Source: Oscillospiraceae bacterium (lineage in GTDB: Bacteria; Bacillota; Clostridia; Oscillospirales; Ruminococcaceae). From it: 9,093 nt of DNA. Below the pieces are notes generated by a model. That model saw only the letters and a program-made list of their open reading frames with translations, was not told the DNA's origin and did not search any database. Numbering within the stretch: the first letter of the stretch is position 1; every line of letters begins with the position of its first letter. The stretch is from contig DXWR01000301.1 of NCBI GenBank assembly GCA_019416775.1, positions 1-9,093 of the forward strand, read 5' to 3'. The position numbers and the translations under genes are program-made. This document shows positions 1 to 4,480 of the stretch, one piece after another.

Positions 1-198
1 AGCGGTATCCGGGCACGGATGGAGGCGGAGTGCCAAAAAGCGGGCTGCACTCTCATCGCCCCGCCTCTGTGTTACTGCGGGGACAACGCCGCCATGATTG
101 CTGCCCAAGGGTACTATGAATTTTTGGCAGGCCACACCGCCAAAAGCGACCTCAACGCCATGCCCAGCTGGCCCATTGACCGAGAGTTTGCTCTGTGA
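1..198 (+). CDS. tsaD: tRNA N6-adenosine threonylcarbamoyltransferase, C-terminal fragment (5' end outside window)
   Basis: Only the last 65 residues lie in the window, in frame 1, ending at TGA 196-198. TsaD is the catalytic subunit that transfers the threonylcarbamoyl group to A37 of ANN-decoding tRNAs in the cytoplasm, making t6A with TsaB, TsaC and TsaE. The fragment reads SGIRARMEAE at its start, then a conserved stretch YCGDNAAMIAAQGYYEFLAG (residues 25-44), followed by the short tail LNAMPSWPIDREFAL. The DNAAMIA motif near the C terminus, followed by a short 'LNA-P-' tail, is characteristic of bacterial TsaD, where the Asp helps hold the catalytic metal. The end looks intact. The gene is cut only by the window edge, and a terminator follows about 90 bases later. 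The alternative would be another ASKHA-fold Kae1 homologue, but the C-terminal tail favours TsaD. Confidence 0.9.
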   Translation, partial: SGIRARMEAECQKAGCTLIAPPLCYCGDNAAMIAAQGYYEFLAGHTAKSDLNAMPSWPIDREFAL

Positions 199-290
199 CC
201 GACTGTATACCGGTTCGTCCTTCAGAAAAACGGACTACAAAATGAAACCCAACCGGGGAGGATTCCCAACGGCTTTCGGAATGAGGGCCG

Positions 291-314
291 AAGGGAGATT
301 CTCCCTTTTGTTTT
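291..314 (+). terminator. Rho-independent terminator after tsaD
   Basis: A 7-bp stem AAGGGAG (291-297) / CTCCCTT (301-307) with a 3-base loop ATT is followed by the T-rich run TTGTTTT (308-314). It is the first hairpin with a T-tract after the tsaD stop and separates tsaD from the small-protein pair. Confidence 0.7.
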
Positions 315-339
315 ACACTGAACCGCTGAATTTTATCTT
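312..339 (+). promoter_or_regulatory. possible promoter for the small-protein operon
   Basis: TTTACA (312-317) and TATCTT (334-339) are 16 bases apart, a 5/6 and 4/6 match to sigma-A -35 and -10 boxes. Transcription would start near 346, inside the tandem GAAACATTT element at 342-363. The region 364-385 holds weaker -10-like strings (TTAAAT at 364-369, TATCCT at 380-385), so a start downstream of the element is equally possible. Confidence 0.35.
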
Positions 340-341
340 TT

Positions 342-363
342 GGAAACATTTCTGAAGCAATTT
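342..363 (+). promoter_or_regulatory. candidate response-regulator box A (two 11-bp half-sites)
   Basis: GGAAACATTTC (342-352) is followed directly by TGAAGCAATTT (353-363), agreeing at seven of eleven positions. The same first half-site recurs upstream of the response regulator (881-891, AGAAACATTTC) and inverted upstream of pckG (4357-4367). Tandem 11-bp half-sites are the usual target of OmpR/PhoB winged-helix regulators such as the one encoded at 948. Binding is inferred. Confidence 0.45.
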
Positions 364-416
364 TTAAATAGAGGTCCTTTATCCTAAAACCATCAACCAA
401 AAAGGAGGACCAAATC

Positions 417-521
417 ATGAAACGAATTCTCATTCCAGTCGGCATTTGTACGGTGGTGGCGGGGCTTGCCGCTGTTGTTGGGTGTTTGACCCGCGTTTGC
501 AGCCGTAACAAAGAAAATTAA
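417..521 (+). CDS. 34-residue single-pass membrane peptide, unknown function
   Basis: The ORF starts at ATG 417 behind an excellent ribosome binding site, AAAGGAGG at 401-408 with 8 bases of spacing, and ends at TAA 519-521. The product starts MKRILIPVGI, continues with a hydrophobic segment (about residues 4-24: ILIPVGICTVVAGLAAVVGC) and ends with the basic tail LTRVCSRNKEN. Two positive charges precede the helix and three or four follow it, so it should be a one-helix membrane peptide. VVGC is weakly lipobox-like, but nothing would remain after the Cys except a short tail, so a lipoprotein is unlikely. Its stop overlaps the ribosome binding site of the next gene (17 bases between stop and start), pointing to cotranscription and translational coupling. 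No family is recognised. The strong translation signal, not homology, is the evidence that it is real. Confidence 0.7.
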   Translation: MKRILIPVGICTVVAGLAAVVGCLTRVCSRNKEN

Positions 522-538
522 GGAGAGGAGAAATTAAA

Positions 539-799
539 ATGATAAACTTTTTGAAAAACGCATTGGAGGACATGAAGGAAAGCGCCAAAGCCCAGCATCA
601 GGTGGACAAAGCCAACTTTGAGGCAGTAAAGGCTGAATCCAAAGCTCAGTGGGAGGAAGCAAAAGCCATGCACAATCCGGAGGTAGCGAAAGCGGCTCAG
701 CAGGCTCAGAGAGAACAGGACCTGGAGGAAGCCCGGCAGAGGATTCTGCAGGCCCAAGCCCGGATTGATGCTGCCCAAAAAAGGCAAACCAGCCGGTAA
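539..799 (+). CDS. 86-residue Ala/Gln/Glu/Lys-rich helical (coiled-coil) protein, unknown function
   Basis: The start ATG 539 follows AGGAG (526-530) by 8 bases. The protein is highly charged and almost wholly helix-forming: 18 of 86 residues are Ala, and the rest are mostly Glu, Lys, Gln and Arg. Its only proline is in HNPEVAK near the middle, which may separate two helices (about 2-44 and 48-83). The N terminus MINFLKNALEDMKESAK is amphipathic and could lie on the membrane surface. The central part (NFEAVKAESKAQWEEAKAM) has a regular Ala/Glu/Lys pattern typical of a coiled coil or long solvent-exposed helix. There is no signal peptide and no Cys. It is encoded directly after a membrane peptide and before a membrane-sensing two-component system, so a role in the cell envelope is plausible. 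No function can be assigned from sequence. Confidence 0.85.
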   Translation: MINFLKNALEDMKESAKAQHQVDKANFEAVKAESKAQWEEAKAMHNPEVAKAAQQAQREQDLEEARQRILQAQARIDAAQKRQTSR

Positions 800-817
800 G
801 CCGGCAGATGCTGTTTC

Positions 818-849
818 AGGATGGTGCCCTTACGCCGTCCTTTCTTTTT
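818..849 (+). terminator. Rho-independent terminator after the small-protein pair
   Basis: AGGATGGTG (818-826) pairs with CGCCGTCCT (833-841) over 9 bp, including two G-T pairs, around the loop CCCTTA, and is followed by TTCTTTTT (842-849). It closes the transcript of the two small genes and implies that the response regulator has its own promoter. Confidence 0.8.
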
Positions 850-850
850 G

Positions 851-871
851 CTTGGTATTTTTTAAACCAAG
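851..871. repeat. 21-bp inverted repeat CTTGGT-N9-ACCAAG
   Basis: CTTGGT (851-856) and ACCAAG (866-871) form a perfect 6-bp dyad around ATTTTTTAA. It lies 9 bases upstream of the tandem element at 881 in the response-regulator promoter region. It could be an operator for a dimeric repressor, or chance. The inner T-run is in the loop, so it is not a normal terminator. Confidence 0.3.
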
Positions 872-880
872 GGGGTAAAC

Positions 881-913
881 AGAAACATTTCCTTAACAAC
901 TCTATGGTATAAA
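881..913 (+). promoter_or_regulatory. candidate response-regulator box B and promoter of the two-component operon
   Basis: Half-sites AGAAACATTTC (881-891) and CTTAACAACTC (892-902) agree at six of eleven positions and are exactly 11 bp apart. A -10-like TATAAA lies at 908-913. No -35 hexamer sits at the expected place (about 885-890 reads CATTT-like bases); the box covers that position instead. This is the geometry expected for activation by an OmpR-type regulator bound over the -35 region, and suggests positive autoregulation. The first half-site matches box A at ten of eleven positions. Confidence 0.5.
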
Positions 914-947
914 GAAGACAGTTCAATGGAAAAGGAGGAGGGAAACC

Positions 948-1622
948 ATGTTTCAAATTTTAGTGGTGGAGGACGACCGGGATCTCAACCGCACCGTCTG
1001 TGCCTATCTGAATCAAAACGGCTACCATGCCGTGGGTTGTCTGGATGTCAACGACGCCTACGACGCTATGTACGGCGGCACCATCTTTGATCTTATCCTC
1101 TCGGATATTATGATGCCGGGGGTGGATGGCTTTGAGTTTGCCCAAACCATCCGGGAGCAGAACCAGGACATCCCCATTCTGTTTATGACCGCCCGGGATG
1201 ATTTTGCCTCTAAGCAGCGGGGATTCCGGGCGGGAATCGACGACTACATGGTCAAGCCCATCGACCTGGACGAACTGCTTCTGCGGATCCACGCCCTGCT
1301 TCGCCGGGCCAAGATTGCCAGCAGCCGGAAGTTGACCATCGGCAAGCTGGTGCTGGACGCCGACGAGCGATCCGCCTATCTGAGCGGGGAGGAGATTCCC
1401 CTGACGGTCCGGGAGTTCAACCTGATTTACAAGCTCCTTTCCTACCCTAAAAAGACCTTTACCCGTTCCCAGCTCATGGAGGAGTTTTGGGATGGGGAAA
1501 CCACTTCCGGCTTGCGAACGGTGGATGTGTATATCACAAAACTGCGCAATAAGTTTGCCGACTGCCATGATTTTGAGATTGTCACCGTTCACGGGTTGGG
1601 ATATAAGGCGGTATTGAAATGA
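948..1622 (+). CDS. OmpR/PhoB-family two-component response regulator
   Basis: A 224-residue cytoplasmic transcription factor activated by phosphorylation. The receiver domain (about 1-118) starts MFQILVVEDD, with acidic pocket E8-D9-D10, phospho-acceptor D53 in SDIMMPGVDG, switch T81 (FMTARDD) and conserved K103 (VKP). The C-terminal winged-helix domain (about 128-224) contains LTVREFNLIYKLLSYP, FTRSQLMEEFW and TVDVYITKLRNKF, ending VTVHGLGYKAVLK as in OmpR/PhoB proteins. The start is fixed by AAGGAGG (932-938) with 9 bases of spacing. Its TGA overlaps the kinase ATG by 4 bases (ATGA), so the two are translationally coupled. A tandem 11-bp element in its own promoter suggests autoregulation. 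The subfamily (for example Sae-, Bce- or Pho-like) cannot be fixed by eye, so no symbol is given. Confidence 0.95.
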   Translation: MFQILVVEDDRDLNRTVCAYLNQNGYHAVGCLDVNDAYDAMYGGTIFDLILSDIMMPGVDGFEFAQTIREQNQDIPILFMTARDDFASKQRGFRAGIDDYMVKPIDLDELLLRIHALLRRAKIASSRKLTIGKLVLDADERSAYLSGEEIPLTVREFNLIYKLLSYPKKTFTRSQLMEEFWDGETTSGLRTVDVYITKLRNKFADCHDFEIVTVHGLGYKAVLK

Positions 1623-2719
1623 AAGGGTGGAAGGAAAGAAATCTCCGAAAATGGCTGCTGTCCTTGTGGCGCTATTTGATTTTCTTTTTACTGATGGCCT
1701 TTGTGGTCACCTGCTGCATGGTGCTGTTTTTCCATGAAGTCACCCGAGTCACCGGGCTGGTACTCACCAAGGAGCACATTGAGCAGGCAGCGAAGCTCAC
1801 CTTTTTGAATGTGGTTTTACTTAGCTTGCTCTGTACCGTCATCGACGCCATCCGCCGCAAGGTGATGGTGGACCGTCCGGTAAAGCAAATTACCCGGGCG
1901 GCGCAGCGGATTACCCAAGGGGATTTTTCAGTACGAATTCCTCCCCTCTACAGCATGGACGGGTTTGATCAGATTGCCAAGTACTTCAACGAGATGGCCC
2001 AAGAGCTTTCCGGCACCGAAACCCTCCGTACCGATTTTATCAGCAATGTTTCCCACGAGTTAAAAACACCTTTAGCGGTGATCCAGAATTACGGCACTAT
2101 GCTTCAGCAGCCGGGACTATCGGAGGAAAAGCGGCTGGAATACGCCAAAGCCATCACCGATGCGTCCCGGCGGCTGGCGAATTTAATTACCAACATCCTA
2201 AAGCTCAATAAGCTGGAAAACCAGCAGATCTATCCCTCGGCAAAAACCTACCATTTAACTGAACAGCTCTGTTCCTGTCTGCTTTCCTTTGAAAGCACCT
2301 GGGAGAAAAAGGAGCTGGACATCCAAACCGACCTGGAGGAAAACGTGCTGGTGAATTCCGATGAGGAGCTGCTTTCCCTGGTATGGAACAACCTGTTTTC
2401 CAACGCCATGAAATTTACCGAGCCCCAGGGCAGGGTGTCCCTCTCCCTGAAAACAGAAGGGGACTATGCGGTGGTGGCGGTGAGCGATACCGGCTGCGGT
2501 ATCTCCCCGGAGGTGGGCAAACACATCTTTGAGAAATTCTATCAGGGGGACACCTCTCACGCCACCCAAGGAAACGGTCTGGGGCTGGCCCTGGTGAAGC
2601 GGGTGATTGATATTGTAGGGGGAGACATTTCGGTGAGCAGCCAGGTGGGTAAAGGCAGCACCTTTACGGTCAAACTCAGGAGGGCAAAGGATGAAGAAAT
2701 TCCGAAAAATACTCCATAG
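1619..2719 (+). CDS. HAMP-domain sensor histidine kinase with very short extracytoplasmic loop
   Basis: A 366-residue membrane kinase, the partner of the preceding regulator. Two transmembrane helices (about 17-38 and 60-79) enclose only some 20 extracytoplasmic residues, so there is no room for a periplasmic-type sensor domain. A HAMP linker follows (about 80-133, RPVKQITRAAQRITQGDFSV). The HisKA H-box is FISNVSHELKTPL with phospho-acceptor H146. The HATPase_c domain has N-box WNNLFSNAMKF (256-266), G1 box DTGCG (290-294), F-box FEKFYQG (304-310) and G2 box GNGLGLALVKR (318-328). The 366-residue length is typical for this compact class. Kinases with such small loops (intramembrane-sensing types such as BceS and LiaS) often sense through a membrane partner; the membrane proteins encoded next are candidates. 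AAGGCGG (1605-1611), inside the end of the regulator gene, is a modest ribosome binding site. All catalytic motifs are intact. Confidence 0.95.
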   Translation: MKGWKERNLRKWLLSLWRYLIFFLLMAFVVTCCMVLFFHEVTRVTGLVLTKEHIEQAAKLTFLNVVLLSLLCTVIDAIRRKVMVDRPVKQITRAAQRITQGDFSVRIPPLYSMDGFDQIAKYFNEMAQELSGTETLRTDFISNVSHELKTPLAVIQNYGTMLQQPGLSEEKRLEYAKAITDASRRLANLITNILKLNKLENQQIYPSAKTYHLTEQLCSCLLSFESTWEKKELDIQTDLEENVLVNSDEELLSLVWNNLFSNAMKFTEPQGRVSLSLKTEGDYAVVAVSDTGCGISPEVGKHIFEKFYQGDTSHATQGNGLGLALVKRVIDIVGGDISVSSQVGKGSTFTVKLRRAKDEEIPKNTP

Positions 2720-3602
2720 GCTGCTCCACCCCGGGGCTGCCGTGGTGATCCTTTCGGTATTGGCGGGAGCGGGACTGTTGGTTTACGCCTTTGTGTTTGC
2801 CGGGGACGACAATCCGGTGACCTACCTGTCTTATGTAGTTTCCGCTTACGCCCTGCTGGTGCTCTGCTTCAATCTGATTCCGCTGCTGGGTAAGGCAAAC
2901 CGGCGTGTCCGTCAAAACCGGTATGTGCACCAATATCTGGAGGACGCTTCCTTCAAGATGAAGGTCTCCCTCTATACCCTGCTGATCATCAATCTGCTGT
3001 ATGCCGGGGTGAATGCTTTTTCCGGGATTTATTACCGATCCCCTTGGTTTGGCTCTTTAACGGCCTACTATATCCTGCTGTCGGTGATGCGGTTTTCATT
3101 GGTGCGGTATGCCCGCCACCATGAATTTGGAGAAAACAAAACCGCTCAGTGGAAACGTTACCGGCTGTGCGGACTGCTTTTAGTTTTGATGAACGTCGCC
3201 CTGGCCGGGGTGGTAATTTTGGTGATCCGCCAGAACCGGGGCTTTGAATACGCTGGGCTGTTGATTTACGTCATGGCGGCATACACCTTTACCATCACCG
3301 CGATGGCGGTGGTGAATCTGGTACGGTATCGGAAATACCACAGTCCGGTGATGTCCGCCGCCCGCGTGTTGAATCTGGTGACGGCGCTGGTGTCCATGTT
3401 GTCCCTGGAGACAGCCATGCTCACCCAGTTTGGTGGCAACGATTCCCCGTTGTTTCGCCGAACGATGTTGGCAACCACCGGCGGGGCGGTGTGCGTTCTG
3501 GTGGTGGCAGTGGGGGCGTTTATGATAACCCGTTCTACCCGACAGCTAAAAAGGCTGGGGCAAAACCATTTGGAAACCTCACCGGATTCTTTGGAGAAAT
3601 GA
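2691..3602 (+). CDS. eight-helix integral membrane protein, unknown function, in two-component operon
   Basis: The start ATG 2691 follows a perfect AGGAGG (2678-2683) by 7 bases and overlaps the kinase gene by 29 bases, so the two are certainly cotranscribed. The 303-residue product has about eight hydrophobic helices by eye (near 15-37, 43-66, 93-114, 120-138, 158-179, 187-211, 223-245 and 260-280). The loops between helices 2-3, 4-5 and 6-7 are rich in Arg and Lys (e.g. KANRRVRQNRY and RYARHHEFGENK), which with the N-terminal MKKFRKILHR places both termini inside the cell. The C-terminal tail of about 23 residues is cytoplasmic. There is no ABC, transporter or peptidase motif that I recognise and no conserved catalytic residue stands out. 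It may be an accessory sensor or modulator of the short-loop kinase, or the effector of the response. That role is inferred only from operon position. Confidence 0.85.
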   Translation: MKKFRKILHRLLHPGAAVVILSVLAGAGLLVYAFVFAGDDNPVTYLSYVVSAYALLVLCFNLIPLLGKANRRVRQNRYVHQYLEDASFKMKVSLYTLLIINLLYAGVNAFSGIYYRSPWFGSLTAYYILLSVMRFSLVRYARHHEFGENKTAQWKRYRLCGLLLVLMNVALAGVVILVIRQNRGFEYAGLLIYVMAAYTFTITAMAVVNLVRYRKYHSPVMSAARVLNLVTALVSMLSLETAMLTQFGGNDSPLFRRTMLATTGGAVCVLVVAVGAFMITRSTRQLKRLGQNHLETSPDSLEK

Positions 3603-3649
3603 TGAATTTCTGCCGGAACGCCGCTCAATCAGTGAAGGAGAGATATTAA

Positions 3650-4030
3650 ATGGAAGATCAGAAAGAAACTTTTGAATATACCTATTCCGCTCAGCAGCAG
3701 CAGGAGATTGAACAGATCCGCAGCAAATACCTGCCACGACAGGAAAGCAAAATGGATCAGCTCCGTCGGCTGGATCATAGCGCCACCAAAAAGGGGACCG
3801 CTGTTTCTATTTTTTGGGGAGTAATTGGCTGCCTACTGTTGGGAGTGGGAATGTGCTGCACCATGGTGTGGGAGGAGCAATGGTTCTTTCCGGGGATAGT
3901 AGTTGGGGTGATCGGCATTGCAATAGCAGCCACCGCCTATCCGCTGTATACCTGCATCACGAAAAAACAGCGGAAAAAACTGGCACCTCAAATCTTAAAG
4001 CTCATCGACGAGCTGGCAAAATCGGAATAA
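3650..4030 (+). CDS. 126-residue two-helix membrane protein, unknown function
   Basis: Last gene of the two-component operon, 47 bases after the eight-helix protein, with AAGGAG (3635-3640) 9 bases before ATG 3650. An acidic, Gln-rich cytoplasmic N-terminal part (1-47) contains YTYSAQQQQEIEQIRSKYLP and MDQLRRLDHSATKKG, probably helical. Two transmembrane helices follow (about 51-72 and 79-101), joined by a short Trp-rich turn WEEQWF. The basic C-terminal helix KKQRKKLAPQILKLIDELAK is amphipathic. Both ends should be cytoplasmic. The overall form (soluble helix, helical hairpin in the membrane, amphipathic tail) suggests a small scaffold or regulatory subunit rather than a transporter or enzyme. 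I cannot name a family from sequence. The gene is followed by a hairpin at 4033-4076 that probably ends the operon. Confidence 0.85.
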   Translation: MEDQKETFEYTYSAQQQQEIEQIRSKYLPRQESKMDQLRRLDHSATKKGTAVSIFWGVIGCLLLGVGMCCTMVWEEQWFFPGIVVGVIGIAIAATAYPLYTCITKKQRKKLAPQILKLIDELAKSE

Positions 4031-4032
4031 TA

Positions 4033-4076
4033 ACAGACTGGATTGGAAGCGGAATGCTTTTCCTTATCCAGCCTGT
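4033..4076 (+). terminator. probable terminator hairpin ending the two-component operon
   Basis: ACAG (4033-4036) pairs with CTGT (4073-4076), and after one mismatch CTGGAT (4038-4043) pairs with ATCCAG (4066-4071); GGAA/TTCC and GC/GC extend the stem further in. It begins 3 bases after the stop at 4030. The following bases TCCTTGT make only a poor U-tract, so termination may be partial. Confidence 0.5.
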
Positions 4077-4345
4077 TCCTTGTAAAAATCCTGCAAGCGG
4101 ATTGGCAGTTACGGCTTGAATGTGGTTTTGTGTTCGGATAGAATGATAAACATCTTTTCCAGACAACTCAGTGATCTAAAAAGGAATATAGAGCTCCGGC
4201 TCTTTCCATAAGTTCGTGTCAAACTGGTGTACCATCTTAAATTTCTGCCCTTTCCCTGTCTTCGTTTTGCAAGTCCACCTATTCAATCCTGCAAAATTTC
4301 CGGCGCATCTCCCGAAAATTTCAGAAAAAGCTCCTTCACCCTGCA
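4077..4345. other. intergenic stretch without a convincing gene
   Basis: This is most of the 450-base gap between the two-component operon and pckG. I see no + strand gene. Small dyads occur: CAAGC (4094-4098) / GCTTG (4114-4118) and AGAGC (4190-4194) / GCTCT (4199-4203) around TCCG. On the minus strand an open frame with a TTG start (4358 to 4176) ends in HQFDTNLWKEPELYIPF, which looks unusually protein-like. It has no ribosome binding site and begins inside the candidate operator, so it is not called as a gene. The stretch could be a relic or a dispersed intergenic element. Confidence 0.4.
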
Positions 4346-4367
4346 TGAATGTGAGCAAAATGTTTCC
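4346..4367 (-). promoter_or_regulatory. candidate response-regulator box C upstream of pckG (inverted orientation)
   Basis: Read on the minus strand, GGAAACATTTT (4367-4357) is followed by GCTCACATTCA (4356-4346), again two half-sites 11 bp apart with ACATT repeated. The 14 bases at 4358-4371 are the exact reverse complement of 338-351, upstream of the small-protein pair. The box lies 26 bases upstream of the pckG -35 box, in the orientation opposite to boxes A and B. Confidence 0.4.
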
Positions 4368-4393
4368 AAAATGAAAATAATGCCAGAGAAGGA

Positions 4394-4422
4394 TTGATTC
4401 TTTCCTGCAAATTGTCTATAAT
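4394..4422 (+). promoter_or_regulatory. pckG: sigma-A promoter of pckG
   Basis: TTGATT (4394-4399) and a perfect TATAAT (4417-4422) are separated by exactly 17 bases, giving a predicted start near 4429 and a 5' leader of about 50 bases. This is the best core promoter in the window and fits a highly expressed metabolic gene. Confidence 0.85.
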
Positions 4423-4431
4423 AGGAGAGTA

Positions 4432-4450
4432 CGCAAATCCTGTATTTGCG
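4432..4450. promoter_or_regulatory. 19-bp perfect dyad at the pckG transcription start (operator or leader hairpin)
   Basis: CGCAAAT (4432-4438) and ATTTGCG (4444-4450) are perfect inverted 7-mers around CCTGT. The dyad covers about +4 to +22 of the predicted transcript. As DNA it could bind a dimeric repressor that blocks start; as RNA it would be a 7-bp hairpin at the 5' end, which can stabilise the message. It does not match the CcpA, Rex or NrdR consensus sequences as I know them. Confidence 0.5.
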
Positions 4451-4480
4451 CAGATACGATTGAAAAGGAGTTAAGGTACC

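Noticed and set aside
152..511. minus-strand frame of 119 codons over the tsaD end and the first small gene
   Set aside because: No ribosome binding site; it runs across a terminator, a promoter region and the convincingly translated 34-codon gene.
960..1592. 210-codon minus-strand frame opposite the response regulator
   Set aside because: Shadow of a conserved response regulator with complete phosphorylation-site residues.
3814..4119. 101-codon + strand frame overlapping the two-helix membrane protein gene
   Set aside because: Out-of-frame overlap without a ribosome binding site; it crosses the operon-ending hairpin.
4148..4170. AAACATCTTTTCC...ACAACTC, resembling the GAAACATTT tandem box
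   Set aside because: The half-site spacing is 13 rather than 11 bp and the first half-site has an inserted base, so it does not meet the pattern of boxes A-C.
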